64,000 nt of DNA from Cryobacterium sinapicolor (lineage in GTDB: Bacteria > Actinomycetota > Actinomycetes > Actinomycetales > Microbacteriaceae). This document shows positions 1 to 8,376 of this stretch, in pieces (the first letter of the stretch is position 1; every line of letters starts with the position of its first letter). The DNA is taken from NCBI RefSeq assembly GCF_004403465.1, contig NZ_SOGQ01000011.1:17493-81492 (forward strand), in the 5' to 3' direction. Position numbers and translations under genes: made by a program. The notes beneath the pieces were generated by a model, which ran no database searches, had not been told where the DNA came from, and saw nothing but the letters and a program-made list of their open reading frames with translations.

Positions 1-189
1 CGCCACGCCCGCACCGGCCTGCCACCGTACATGCGGGTGCGGCGGGTCGAGTTTTACGAGCTGCCCAAGACCAGTTCCGGCAAGATCCGCCGGGTCGAAC
101 TGCGCATGCGAGAGGATGCCGCGGCCGCCCGGCGCGAGACCCTGCCCGATGAGTGGCGCGACGACCAGTTCCCCGAGCTCAAGCGCTGA
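1..189 (+). CDS. Acyl-CoA synthetase (AMP-binding), C-terminal end
   Basis: Only the last 62 codons are in the window; the gene begins to the left. The reading frame open from base 1 ends with TGA at 187-189. It contains the A10 motif of adenylate-forming enzymes, LPKTSSGKIRR, whose lysine positions the acyl-adenylate, followed by a short charged tail. Enzymes of this family activate carboxylic acids to acyl-AMP and then acyl-CoA. The fragment resembles the medium/long-chain acyl-CoA synthetase group, where the motif sits near the C-terminus, but the substrate cannot be read from this end. Confidence 0.8.
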   Translation, partial: RHARTGLPPYMRVRRVEFYELPKTSSGKIRRVELRMREDAAAARRETLPDEWRDDQFPELKR

Positions 190-235
190 CCGGCCGTCGA
201 AACGGCTCCGATGAGCAGTGGACCCGTCCCGAACG

Positions 236-312
236 AATTCGACGGAGATTTTGCCCAAAACGCCTCTGAAACCCTGAAAAAGGCTGTTTGACACGAGAAT
301 CTCCGTCGAATT
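236..312. repeat. 77-bp palindromic repeat, copy 1
   Basis: Left arm AATTCGACGGAGATTTT at 236-252 and right arm GAGAATCTCCGTCGAATT ending at 312 form a long imperfect inverted repeat around a 43-nt centre. A second element of exactly the same length lies at 15937-16013, and its reverse complement aligns with the centre of this copy (both begin GCCCRAAAC). It sits between the acyl-CoA synthetase stop and the convergent maltokinase gene. I see no transposase. It is probably a REP/MITE-like dispersed element that can also act as a transcription barrier. Confidence 0.8.
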
Positions 313-335
313 AGGACGACCCCGGCCGATCGGAA

Positions 336-1763
336 TCAGGGTAGGCCGGCGGAGACCTCCAGAGCCAAACCGCGGATGGCGGCGAGCGGGATCGGCAGCC
401 AGGACGGCCGGTTGCGGGTCTCGTAGACGGCCTCGTACAGGGCCTTGTCCAGCTCGAACGCGTCGAGAAGGGGCTCCTGACCGGCCAGGCTCTGGCCGGA
501 GCGCGCGGCGTAGCCGTCGAGGAACGCCTGCCGGCACGCCGCGGCCCATGCCTCCACGGGCGCGGTCCGGTGGTCGGGCGAGGACTGCTCCACCGTGCCG
601 GCCACGTAGGAGAAGGAGCGCAGCATGCCGGCGATGTCTTTCAGCGGCACATCCGGCTGGGTTCTGTCGAGAAGAGGGCGCAGCGGTTCGCCCTCGAAAT
701 CCACCAGGACCCAGCCGCGGCCGGGAACCTCGAGCGCCTGGCCGAGGTGGAAATCACCGTGGATGCGCTGCAACCGGGGCCAGTGCGCCGTCTCCGCGCG
801 CGCGAAGACCGCCTCGACGGCGCTATGGTAGCCGGTCAGGGCCGGCACCTCGGCGGCGACGCTGCGGTAACGCTCGCGCATCCGCTGCAGCTCGGCGCCG
901 ATGACCGCGGGGGTGGCGTCGTGGGTGGGCATCACGGCGGCCAGGTCCGCGTGCACGGCGGCCGTCGCCTGGCCCAGCGCCCGCGCCTGCTCGCTGAAGT
1001 CCGTCCCGGCCGCGGCCGACGCCAGGGCGGCCCGCCAGGCGTCCGGGGCATCCGGCAGGAACTCCTGAGCGAAGACGAGGTGGCCGGTCAGGATGGTGCC
1101 GGGCCGCTCCGGGGCGGTCCACTCGCCGACCACGCAGCCGACGGGTTCCGGCACGTAGTGCGAGCCGGCCCGGGCCAGGGCCGACTGCACGGACACGTCC
1201 GGATTCTCGCCGGGGTGCAGCATCCGGAACACCTTGCAAATAACGGGGCGGGCCGGGTGCCCGGCGGCGTCCACGCAGTCCAGGATGATCGAGGTGTTCG
1301 ACTGCTCACCGCGGAGCACGCGGCTGGTGAGGACCCGGGCCGGCCGCTCCGCGGGATCGGCGCCCGGCCGGAGCTCGCCGCGGGCCCGCGCGCCGATGTC
1401 GCCGGGCGTGGGCGAGAAGGCCTGGCCCAGGATGAAACCGAGCAGTGCGCGGGCATAGGCCGGATCGTCGGTACCGTCGTAGACCGCGCTGCCGTCGGCG
1501 AGGGTGACGATGAGGGCCTGCTCGCCTCCGGGCAGGGGAGTGGCCCGGTGGGTCAGGGGCACCTGGTAGAGGGTGCGGCCCGGGGCTGCGTCATCGAGGG
1601 CGAGCTCGGTGCGGATGTCCACCCCGACCTCCTCGCTCGGCAGCACCCAGCTTCCGATGCTGACGAGTCGCGGCACACGACCCTTGTCGGCGAACCAGCG
1701 TTGCGTCGCCACCCAGCGGTTGAGGTAGTCCGGGAGTGGGATTGCACGACCGTTATCAGTCAT
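336..1763 (-). CDS. mak: Maltokinase
   Basis: 475 aa, the usual length for actinobacterial maltokinase. The enzyme phosphorylates maltose to maltose 1-phosphate with ATP, feeding GlgE-type alpha-glucan synthesis in the cytoplasm. The N-terminal cap is visible in the first ~100 residues (WVATQRWFADKGR). The phosphotransferase core carries the Brenner-type catalytic motif HGDFHLGQ and, about 20 residues later, the metal-binding DFEGEP. In many actinobacteria mak is fused to or next to treS; here it stands alone with a GNAT gene whose 3' end overlaps its start by 8 bp, suggesting translational coupling. Start ATG at 1763 leaves the cap intact. Confidence 0.85.
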   Translation of the reverse strand: MTDNGRAIPLPDYLNRWVATQRWFADKGRVPRLVSIGSWVLPSEEVGVDIRTELALDDAAPGRTLYQVPLTHRATPLPGGEQALIVTLADGSAVYDGTDDPAYARALLGFILGQAFSPTPGDIGARARGELRPGADPAERPARVLTSRVLRGEQSNTSIILDCVDAAGHPARPVICKVFRMLHPGENPDVSVQSALARAGSHYVPEPVGCVVGEWTAPERPGTILTGHLVFAQEFLPDAPDAWRAALASAAAGTDFSEQARALGQATAAVHADLAAVMPTHDATPAVIGAELQRMRERYRSVAAEVPALTGYHSAVEAVFARAETAHWPRLQRIHGDFHLGQALEVPGRGWVLVDFEGEPLRPLLDRTQPDVPLKDIAGMLRSFSYVAGTVEQSSPDHRTAPVEAWAAACRQAFLDGYAARSGQSLAGQEPLLDAFELDKALYEAVYETRNRPSWLPIPLAAIRGLALEVSAGLP

Positions 1764-2292
1764 GGGCTACGCCCGGGCCGACGGCAGCAGGCACGACGGG
1801 AGCCGACAGCAGGGACACCACGACGGTGCCGCCCTTCGTCGACTGCTCGCCGATCGGCTCGAAGCCGAGCCGCGAGTGGAATGCCAGCGACCGGGGGTTC
1901 GGCGGTACGACGTTCACCTCGCAGAAGACCTCGCGGACCTCGGCCGCTCCGGCCGCCGCGAAGATCGCGGTATAGAGCAGGGCGCCGAGACCCTGGTTTC
2001 GAGCCGTGTCCGACACCACGATGCGGTCCACGTAGAGGAAGGAGTCCGACCGGGCGGAGAACCACCGGTAGTTCTCGCTCGCATAGTCGGCGTCGACCCC
2101 GAACAGCACCGCGAAGCCGAGCACGTCACCCGGTGCCTCGTCGTGAACGATCGCGATGGCGTGGCTGGAGGCCGTGAGCAGGGCGGAGAGGCTGGTCTCG
2201 TCGTGGGCGTTGACGGCAGGAACGGCGGCGTTGTTGAGCCCGAGCACCGGTGCGGCGTCGGAGGGGAGGAGAGGGCGAAGCGAATAGGACAT
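1756..2292 (-). CDS. GNAT family N-acetyltransferase
   Basis: 178 aa. The acetyl-CoA binding core is readable: the beta4 strand LYVDRIVVSDTARNQGLGALLY contains the R/Q-x-x-G-x-G/A pyrophosphate loop (RNQGLG), followed by a C-terminal FHSRLGFEPIG strand typical of motif B. Such enzymes transfer acetyl from acetyl-CoA to an amine. The acceptor (small molecule or protein N-terminus) cannot be predicted. It is upstream of, and overlaps by 8 bp, the maltokinase gene on the same strand, so the two are probably co-transcribed, although no functional link is obvious. Confidence 0.85.
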   Translation of the reverse strand: MSYSLRPLLPSDAAPVLGLNNAAVPAVNAHDETSLSALLTASSHAIAIVHDEAPGDVLGFAVLFGVDADYASENYRWFSARSDSFLYVDRIVVSDTARNQGLGALLYTAIFAAAGAAEVREVFCEVNVVPPNPRSLAFHSRLGFEPIGEQSTKGGTVVVSLLSAPVVPAAVGPGVAHD

Positions 2293-2317
2293 GGGATGAC
2301 GATAATCCAGGTGCCGC

Positions 2318-3520
2318 CTACTCCGTGACGCTCCGGCGCATCCCGTTCGTCACCAGAGCCAGGCAGAGCGCGCACACCACGAACAGAATGCCCAGAAGCA
2401 CCGTGTATCCGGCCACGGCGTTGAGCCAGGCGAAGGCGACCGGCAGCAGAAAACCGATGTAGGTGAGGCTGTAGTAGACCCCGGTGAGGCCCGCCAGGTC
2501 GGCCGGAGTGGAGATCTTCTGGATCTCCACGAGCCCGGCCACGATGCAGACCCCGTAGGCGGCGCCGAGCACGACGCCCGTGAGCAACGCGAGCACCGGG
2601 GACAGCACGATCGCCGTCGCCACGCTGAGGCCCACCCCCAGCAGCATCATGGACATCCCGACCGTGAGCGCCCGCCCATCGGTGACCCGGTTGATCCGCG
2701 CGACCTGTGGTTGCACGAGCGCGCCGGTGCCGAGGGTCACGACCGTGAGCAGGGTCGCGAAGGCGAGGTTGAGGGTGCCCAGCTGGTCCTCGACCAGGGT
2801 AGGCATGATCGCGTAGGCGATTCCGGCGGCGCCGAAGACCCAGGGAGCGGACGGAATGACCACGCGAACGAAGCGGCGGTGCCCGGCCAGCGGAACGGCC
2901 AGGTCCTGCCAGAACGGCCGGTGGGACCGGTAACGCGGCACGGTCTCCGGGGCCCTGAGCAGCCGGGGGAGCACCAGCAGGCTGAGCACGATGTGCACGA
3001 CGTAGGGGGAGAGGGTCGGCATCGGCCCCCACTGCGCGAGCACGCCGGCCACGCCGGCTCCGAGGCCGAACCCGACGGTGAGGGTCAGGGCCGGCCGCCG
3101 GGCTCCTGCCGTCTTGCCGGCCTGGTTGTCGAACGGCGGGCCGGACAGCTCCTTGAGCCACGCCGTTCCCACCGCCATCGCCACGCCGACGCTCAGACCG
3201 GCCAGCAGACGCCCGGCGGAGAGCATGATCCCACTCGTGAATCCGAGGCCCAGCAGGACGCTGGCAAGAATTCCCAGAATGACGCCCGCCAGGGTCAGGG
3301 GCTTGCGCCCGTAGCGGTCCGAGAGGGCGCCGGCCAGTAGCAGACCGGGCACCAGGCCGACCACGTAGAAGCCCAGGAAGAGGTCGGCCATGAACACGGA
3401 ATAGTTGCCGAGCGATTCATACATGTGCAGGAGCGGCGTGAAGTGGTTGCCACCCCAGGCCATGACGAACAGGGCGGGAGCGGCAAGCTGCCAGGCGGGA
3501 ACGGTACGGCGGAAAGTCAT
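2318..3520 (-). CDS. MFS transporter
   Basis: 400 aa with about 12 hydrophobic segments and a major-facilitator motif A between helices 2 and 3 (GALSDRYGRKPLTL). The arrangement and length are those of a proton-coupled drug or metabolite exporter. The central cytoplasmic loop, about residues 190-215, is short and basic. It lies 42 bp downstream of a GntR/FadR-type regulator on the same strand, a common arrangement in which the regulator controls the transporter. The substrate is unknown. Confidence 0.8.
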   Translation of the reverse strand: MTFRRTVPAWQLAAPALFVMAWGGNHFTPLLHMYESLGNYSVFMADLFLGFYVVGLVPGLLLAGALSDRYGRKPLTLAGVILGILASVLLGLGFTSGIMLSAGRLLAGLSVGVAMAVGTAWLKELSGPPFDNQAGKTAGARRPALTLTVGFGLGAGVAGVLAQWGPMPTLSPYVVHIVLSLLVLPRLLRAPETVPRYRSHRPFWQDLAVPLAGHRRFVRVVIPSAPWVFGAAGIAYAIMPTLVEDQLGTLNLAFATLLTVVTLGTGALVQPQVARINRVTDGRALTVGMSMMLLGVGLSVATAIVLSPVLALLTGVVLGAAYGVCIVAGLVEIQKISTPADLAGLTGVYYSLTYIGFLLPVAFAWLNAVAGYTVLLGILFVVCALCLALVTNGMRRSVTE

Positions 3521-3562
3521 GGTTCTTTTCTGAGAATGCGGGGAGGTGCGGGTGGGGGAGCG

Positions 3563-4246
3563 TCAGGGCGCCAGCTGCGCGTGATGACCGTCTTCGACGT
3601 GCTCGCGCAGGGCAACCTCGTAGGCGAGGGTGTCACCGCCACGCAGATGGTGTGCGAGGAGGCGGTGCTCGGCCAGGAGACGGTCGAGGTTGCGCGGGTC
3701 GCGCAGGGCGGCCCGGTGCACGAGGCGCTCGAGCCGGGGGCCGAGCCGGGTGTAGATCCCGTCGATGACCCGGTTGTGGGTCTCGTCGACAATCCGGGCG
3801 TGGAACCGGTGGTCGGCGCGGGCGAACGTGAGCAGGTCACCGGCCTGGGCTGCATCGGACTGGACCCGGATCAGGTGCTGTAGTTCGGCGTCGACGCCCG
3901 GGATGTCGGCCGGCCGTTCGCTGAGCAGGGTCACCGCCGTGTTCTCCAGCATGACGCGCACCTGCAGCAGCTCGGCCGTCTCCCGGTCACCCAGGGCCGT
4001 GACGACCGCGCCCTTCTTGGGGAAAAGTGTCAGGAGTCCGTGGGCCTCGAGTGCGAGAAAGGCCTCGCGCACGGGGGTGCGGCTGATGGACAGGGCCTCG
4101 GCGACCTCACCCTCGGTGATCAGCGAGCTCGCGGCCAGGGTTCCGGTGATGATGGCGTCGGCGACGGTCGTATAGACCCGTTCGACGGCGGAGGGTGCCG
4201 CCGCGGGTGGCCTGACGGCCCCGCCGGACGCCTGTAAGAAACTCAT
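3563..4246 (-). CDS. GntR family regulator, FadR subgroup (FCD domain)
   Basis: 227 aa. Residues ~15-85 form the GntR winged helix ([14 protein letters not shown], then [28 protein letters not shown] with the SRTPVREA recognition helix). Residues ~95-220 are an all-helical FCD ligand domain; the metal/ligand residues D-x-x-x-H (DHRFH) and two later histidines ([20 protein letters not shown]) match the metal-binding FCD pattern. Such proteins are usually metabolite-responsive repressors. It probably controls the MFS gene 42 bp downstream, and it is divergent from pflB, whose promoter region it shares. Confidence 0.85.
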   Translation of the reverse strand: MSFLQASGGAVRPPAAAPSAVERVYTTVADAIITGTLAASSLITEGEVAEALSISRTPVREAFLALEAHGLLTLFPKKGAVVTALGDRETAELLQVRVMLENTAVTLLSERPADIPGVDAELQHLIRVQSDAAQAGDLLTFARADHRFHARIVDETHNRVIDGIYTRLGPRLERLVHRAALRDPRNLDRLLAEHRLLAHHLRGGDTLAYEVALREHVEDGHHAQLAP

Positions 4247-4273
4247 CCTTCAACCCTAGTCACGAATGCACCT

Positions 4274-4291
4274 ATTGATAAATGCATCAAT
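4274..4291. promoter_or_regulatory. Dyad ATTGAT-N6-ATCAAT in the GntR/pflB divergent region
   Basis: A perfect 6-bp inverted repeat with a 6-nt spacer, 27 bp upstream of the GntR start codon. It could be the autoregulatory operator of the GntR/FadR protein. It resembles an FNR box (TTGAT-N4-ATCAA) but the spacer is two bases too long for that family, so I prefer the GntR reading. Confidence 0.45.
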
Positions 4292-4356
4292 GCATGCAAT
4301 TTCCAAAATATCGCGTCTGGGGAGGTCCGACGGAGTAGTGTTGACAGCGAGGGCAA

Positions 4357-4365
4357 GTCACGGTG
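4357..4365 (+). promoter_or_regulatory. GTCACGGTG element upstream of pflB
   Basis: This 9-mer is also found before narG (35746-35754), and a near-identical TTCACGGTG precedes narK (minus strand, 46655-46663). In all three cases it lies about 95-112 nt from the start codon. A possible sigma-A -35 box TTGACA is at 4341-4346, just upstream. It is a candidate binding site for an anaerobic activator, perhaps the Crp/Fnr protein encoded at 32049-32795. Confidence 0.45.
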
Positions 4366-4413
4366 CATCGTCGCATTAGCCGCAGCCTCGTGGTCTGCTC
4401 TCGCGGCCCGACT

Positions 4414-4452
4414 GTGGGAGAGACACTTTCGCAGAGGGTGTCTCGATCCCAC
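4414..4452 (+). promoter_or_regulatory. Stable hairpin directly before the pflB ribosome-binding site
   Basis: GTGGGAGAGACAC (4414-4426) pairs with GTGTCTC (4438-4444) and TCCCAC (4447-4452), leaving a two-base bulge and an 11-nt loop: 13 base pairs in all. The Shine-Dalgarno GAGGAG follows at once (4453-4458) and the ATG is at 4469. There is no U-run, so it is not a terminator. It could be an operator for a dimeric protein or an mRNA structure that affects stability or initiation of pflB. Confidence 0.6.
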
Positions 4453-4468
4453 GAGGAGAGCAAACTAC

Positions 4469-6727
4469 ATGACAATCACTGAAGGTGTTCGTAGCGGAAC
4501 GGATGACACGGGTCGCGCTGACTTCGTCGCCGGCCCCTGGCAGGATTCGATCAATCTGCGCGATTTCATCCAGCGCAATTACACGCCCTACCTGGGCGAC
4601 TCGAGCTTCCTCGCCGGAGCCACCGCACGCACCACGGGGATCTGGGCCAAGCTGTCCGAGATGTTCCCCGAGGAACGCCGTAAAGGTGTCTACGACGTCG
4701 ACGCCACCACGCCGTCGTCCATTACGGCCCACGCTCCGGGCTACATCGACCAGGCCAACGAGGTAATCGTCGGGCTGCAGACGGATGCCCCGCTCAAGCG
4801 CGCCATCATGCCGTTCGGTGGATGGCGCATGGTCGCCACCTCCCTCGAGACCTATGGCTACCCCGTGTCGCCTGAGCTCGAAAAGATCTTCACCGATTAC
4901 CGCAAGACCCACAACACCGCCGTCTTCGACGCGTACACCCCCGCGGTTCGTCGTGCGCGCAACAGCCACCTGATCACGGGTCTGCCCGATGCCTACGGCC
5001 GTGGCCGCATCATCGGCGACTACCGCCGCGTCGCCCTTTACGGCGTCGACGCCCTCATCGCCGTCAAGAAGAACGACCGCGCCGAGCTCGACATGGAGCC
5101 CTCGACCGAGGACATCATCCGCGCCCGCGAAGAGAACTCGGAGCAGATTCGGGCTCTCAAGGAACTCGTTCAGATGGCGGCCTCCTACGGCTCCGACATC
5201 TCCAAGCCGGCCACCACCGCGCGCGAAGCCGTACAGTGGCTCTACTTCGCCTACCTTGGCGCCGTCAAGGAGCAGAACGGTGCGGCAATGTCGTTCGGCC
5301 GCAACGCGGCCTTCCTCGACACGTTCATCGAGCGCGAACTCGTCGCCGGCACCCTGACCGAAGAGGGCGCCCAGGAGCTGATCGACGATCTCGTCATCAA
5401 GCTCCGCATCGTGCGCTTCCTGCGCACCCCGGAATACGACGAGATCTTCGCCGGAGACCCGACCTGGGTCACCGAGTCGCTCGCCGGCATCGGCGAAGAC
5501 GGCCGCCCGCTCGTCACCAAGACCACGTTCCGATTCCTGCAGACGTTGTACAACATCGGCGCAGCACCCGAGCCGAACCTCACCGTTCTCTGGAGTGACG
5601 CTCTGCCGGAGGGCTTCAAGCGTTTCTGCGCCCAGGTGTCGATCGACACCTCCGCCATCCAGTTCGAGTCCGACGAGATCATCCGCGCCGAGATGGGTGA
5701 CGACGCCGCGATCGCCTGCTGCGTCTCGCCCATGCGGGTCGGCAAGCAGATGCAGTTCTTCGGTGCACGGGTCAACGCCGTCAAGGCGCTGCTGTACTCG
5801 ATCAACGGCGGCAAGGACGAGGTATCCGGCAAGCAGGTTGCCCCGTCAACCCTTCCGAATGCCGAAGAGGTGCTCACCTACGAGACCGTCTTCCCGGCCT
5901 ACCTGGAAACGCTCGAATGGCTCGCCGAGACCTACGTCACGGCCCTGAACTGCATCCACTACATGCACGACAAGTACGCCTACGAGCGCCTCGAAATGGC
6001 GCTGCACGACAAGGACATCATCCGCACGCTGGCCTGCGGCATTGCCGGCCTCAGTGTGGTTGCCGACTCCCTGTCGGCCATCAAGTACGCCACGGTCCGT
6101 CCGGTGCGCGACGAGACCGGTCTGGTCATCGACTACACGATCGAGGGCGAGTTCCCCCAGTTCGGTAACGACGACGACCGCGTCGACACCATCGCCGTCG
6201 ACGTGATGGAACGGTTCATGACAATGATCCGCAAGCACCCGACCTACCGCGGCGCCATCCACACCCAGTCGATCCTGACGATCACGTCCAACGTGGTCTA
6301 CGGCAAGGCCACCGGCAACACGCCGGACGGCCGCCGCAAGGGCGAGTCGTTCGCTCCGGGTGCCAACCCGATGAACGGCCGCGACACCCACGGCATGCTC
6401 GCGTCGGCACTCAGCGTCGCCAAGCTTCCTTACAGTGAAGCGCAGGACGGCATCTCGCTGACCAACACGGTCGTCCCCAGCGGTCTCGGCCACACCAAGG
6501 ACGAGCAGATCACGAGCCTGGTTGGCCTCATCGACGCGTTCACGTCGGCGACCGGCTACCACATCAACGTGAACGTGCTCAACCGCGACACCCTCGAGGA
6601 CGCCATGGCGCACCCGGAGAACTACCCACAGCTGACGATTCGCGTCTCCGGCTACGCGGTGAACTTCGTTCGCCTGACCCGCGAGCAGCAGATGGATGTC
6701 ATCAGCCGCACGTTCCACTCGCACTGA
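4469..6727 (+). CDS. pflB: Formate acetyltransferase (pyruvate formate-lyase)
   Basis: 752 aa, the family's usual length. It converts pyruvate and CoA to acetyl-CoA and formate by glycyl-radical chemistry under anoxia. The catalytic cysteine pair is C417-C418 in the block [16 protein letters not shown], and the glycyl-radical glycine is G728 in RVSGYAV close to the C-terminus. The activating enzyme gene follows after 40 bp, confirming assignment. The start at 4469 has GAGGAG 10 nt upstream. PFL is uncommon in the largely aerobic Microbacteriaceae; together with the nitrate/nitrite reductases and the FdhF-like protein further on, it indicates facultative anaerobiosis. Regulation probably involves the leader hairpin and the upstream TCACGGTG element. 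Confidence 0.96.
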   Translation: MTITEGVRSGTDDTGRADFVAGPWQDSINLRDFIQRNYTPYLGDSSFLAGATARTTGIWAKLSEMFPEERRKGVYDVDATTPSSITAHAPGYIDQANEVIVGLQTDAPLKRAIMPFGGWRMVATSLETYGYPVSPELEKIFTDYRKTHNTAVFDAYTPAVRRARNSHLITGLPDAYGRGRIIGDYRRVALYGVDALIAVKKNDRAELDMEPSTEDIIRAREENSEQIRALKELVQMAASYGSDISKPATTAREAVQWLYFAYLGAVKEQNGAAMSFGRNAAFLDTFIERELVAGTLTEEGAQELIDDLVIKLRIVRFLRTPEYDEIFAGDPTWVTESLAGIGEDGRPLVTKTTFRFLQTLYNIGAAPEPNLTVLWSDALPEGFKRFCAQVSIDTSAIQFESDEIIRAEMGDDAAIACCVSPMRVGKQMQFFGARVNAVKALLYSINGGKDEVSGKQVAPSTLPNAEEVLTYETVFPAYLETLEWLAETYVTALNCIHYMHDKYAYERLEMALHDKDIIRTLACGIAGLSVVADSLSAIKYATVRPVRDETGLVIDYTIEGEFPQFGNDDDRVDTIAVDVMERFMTMIRKHPTYRGAIHTQSILTITSNVVYGKATGNTPDGRRKGESFAPGANPMNGRDTHGMLASALSVAKLPYSEAQDGISLTNTVVPSGLGHTKDEQITSLVGLIDAFTSATGYHINVNVLNRDTLEDAMAHPENYPQLTIRVSGYAVNFVRLTREQQMDVISRTFHSH

Positions 6728-6767
6728 CCACTGATATCGACGCGGCGACGCTGAGTAGGACGAGACA

Positions 6768-7625
6768 ATGCCAGCAGTAAACCTCGGTCTGCCCAGCGCC
6801 GGCGCGGCCATCGCCTTGGTGGACGGTTCATCCGTCAGCAGTGAACAAGCCGAACTGGCTGAACTCCACCACCTTGAAATGGAAGCGATCCACAACGGGT
6901 CGGTGGCCAGCGTCCACTCGTGGGAACTGGTCACCGCCGTTGACGGTCCGGGCACGCGAATGACACTCTTTCTTTCCGGGTGTCTGCTGCGCTGCCAGTA
7001 CTGCCACAATCCGGACACCTGGAAGATGAAGGACGGGCTCCTCACCACGCTGGACGACCTCGTCGCCCGGGTCAAGCGCTATAAGGGCGTCTTCGACTCG
7101 ACCGGCGGGGGTTTGACCATCTCCGGTGGGGAACCACTCATGCAGCCGGCCTTCGTGACGCGGCTCTTCGAGGAGTGCCACAAGCTCGGCGTGCACACCA
7201 CCCTGGACACCTCCGGGTTCCTGGGTAAGAGCGCGTCGGACACCTTGCTGGACAATCTCGACCTCGTGCTGCTCGACGTCAAGTCGGGCATCCCCGAGAC
7301 TTACAAGGAGGTGACCGGCCGAGACCTCGCACCGACGATCGCGTTCGGTGATCGCCTGAGCGAACGGAACATTCCCGTCTGGGCGCGTTTCGTTCTCGTA
7401 CCGGGGCTCACCGATGCCGTCGACAACGTCGACGCCGTCGCCGAGATCGTGTCGCGCTGGCCGAACGTGCAGCGCGTCGAGGTCCTGCCCTTCCACCAGA
7501 TGGGTGAAGACAAATGGGACCGGCTGAACATCCCGTATCCGCTGCACGGCTCTCACCCCCCGGATGAGGCACTGCTGGTGCGGGTCCGGGCCCAGTTCGA
7601 GGCACGGGGCCTGACAGTCTTCTAA
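6768..7625 (+). CDS. pflA: Pyruvate formate-lyase-activating enzyme (radical SAM)
   Basis: 285 aa. It uses S-adenosylmethionine and a [4Fe-4S] cluster to install the glycyl radical on PflB. The cluster motif CxxxCxxC is C72-LLR-C76-QY-C79, followed by the glycine-rich SAM motif SGGEP. It has an N-terminal extension of roughly 45 residues before VHSWELVTAVDGPGTR, where E. coli PflA begins; initiation at ATG 6768 is preceded by a GGA-containing site, but an internal ATG (codon 38, MEAIHNG) would give the standard length. It is co-oriented with pflB with a 40-bp gap and ends before a strong terminator. Confidence 0.93.
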   Translation: MPAVNLGLPSAGAAIALVDGSSVSSEQAELAELHHLEMEAIHNGSVASVHSWELVTAVDGPGTRMTLFLSGCLLRCQYCHNPDTWKMKDGLLTTLDDLVARVKRYKGVFDSTGGGLTISGGEPLMQPAFVTRLFEECHKLGVHTTLDTSGFLGKSASDTLLDNLDLVLLDVKSGIPETYKEVTGRDLAPTIAFGDRLSERNIPVWARFVLVPGLTDAVDNVDAVAEIVSRWPNVQRVEVLPFHQMGEDKWDRLNIPYPLHGSHPPDEALLVRVRAQFEARGLTVF

Positions 7626-7660
7626 ACAGTAATCACCGCTCGACCCACCCGGATCAGACG

Positions 7661-7694
7661 AGGCGTGGCATCTCTACAGATGCCACGCCTTTTC
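7661..7694 (+). terminator. Rho-independent terminator of pflBA
   Basis: AGGCGTGGCATCT (7661-7673) pairs perfectly with AGATGCCACGCCT (7678-7690) across a 4-nt loop, followed by TTTC. It lies 36 bp after the pflA stop. Confidence 0.85.
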
Positions 7695-7730
7695 TGCGCA
7701 GTAAAGCAGAGGATGCCTCCTGCCAACCTG

Positions 7731-7744
7731 TGAAAGCGCTTACA
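7731..7744. promoter_or_regulatory. LacI/CcpA-type operator TGAAAGCGCTTACA
   Basis: The sequence fits the LacI-family consensus TGWAANCGNTNWCA at every position, with the central CG. A promoter can be placed over it (TTACAA 7740-7745, 16 bp, TACATA 7762-7767), so a bound repressor would cover the -35 box of the gene at 7805. No LacI-family regulator is encoded in the window, so the regulator would act in trans. Confidence 0.5.
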
Positions 7745-7804
7745 AGACAACTAAACTCGGGTACATACAAAGGCATGCATCATGTCACAATGAGAGGCAA
7801 CACA

Positions 7805-8272
7805 ATGACAGCCGCAATGGCAACCCCGTCCGTCATCCTCAGCAGCAGAAAAGCCGGAGTGGTCCGACTTATCGGCATTCTCGGGCTCGTCGGCGGACTC
7901 GCCTTCCTGCTCGTCGGCGGACTCGGCTGGACCACGGTCAGCAGCCAGCTGAGCGATGAGGACATCACGGTTGCCGAAGACGCGTCGTTCCTCGGCGGCG
8001 CGCCGGTCGTCGGCCCGTTCTCCGCCTACGCGCAGGCGGACATCATCAACCACCACGCCATGGAGGCCAGTGGCGGCAAGACCTACGCGCAGCTCGAGCA
8101 GGATGACCCGACTCGCCCCACCGTCATGACCGCCTCGCTCCTGCGCGCGTCACTCTTCACCTCGATCCTCGCCTTCGGCGTCTCCGCCTTCGCGATGGGC
8201 GTCGGCGTCCTGGTCGCCCTGTTCGGCTGGGCCATTCTGACCCTCGTCCCGGGCAAGAACGCCACGGTCTAG
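7805..8272 (+). CDS. Two- to three-TM membrane protein, family often mislabelled LigA
   Basis: 155 aa from ATG 7805, chosen because GAGAGG lies at 7792-7797; an in-frame ATG at 7730 would add 25 residues without a site. One TM helix at ~20-45 (RLIGILGLVGGLAFLLVGGLGW), an extracytoplasmic stretch with the conserved SQLSDEDITVAEDA and FSAYAQADIINHHAM, then a hydrophobic pair at ~108-148. This actinobacterial family often carries the database name aromatic ring-opening dioxygenase LigA, but nothing here resembles a dioxygenase active site. Function unknown. It is a single-gene unit between two terminators, probably under a LacI-type operator. Confidence 0.7.
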   Translation: MTAAMATPSVILSSRKAGVVRLIGILGLVGGLAFLLVGGLGWTTVSSQLSDEDITVAEDASFLGGAPVVGPFSAYAQADIINHHAMEASGGKTYAQLEQDDPTRPTVMTASLLRASLFTSILAFGVSAFAMGVGVLVALFGWAILTLVPGKNATV

Positions 8273-8300
8273 CATCTGATCCCCGGAGCGTTGCGCTCCG

Positions 8301-8338
8301 AGAGCCCGGCAGCATTCGCTGCCGGGCTCTTCTACTTT
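8301..8338 (+). terminator. Rho-independent terminator
   Basis: A perfect 13-bp stem, AGAGCCCGGCAGC (8301-8313) and GCTGCCGGGCTCT (8318-8330), loop ATTC, then TCTACTTT. A smaller hairpin (8284-8300, CGGAGC/GCTCCG) precedes it. It ends the transcript of the membrane-protein gene. Confidence 0.85.
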
Positions 8339-8376
8339 GCGCAACCCCCTATCCCCTGAGTCCTCCTCAGGTTTGC

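Noticed and set aside
236..312. Insertion sequence or full MITE with transposase
   Set aside because: No transposase is present in the window, target-site duplications are not evident, and only two copies are seen. Reported as a repeat of unknown kind.
4275..4290. FNR box (TTGAT...ATCAA) upstream of pflB
   Set aside because: The spacer is 6 nt, not the 4 nt that FNR dimers need, and it lies nearer the GntR gene; kept only as a possible GntR operator.
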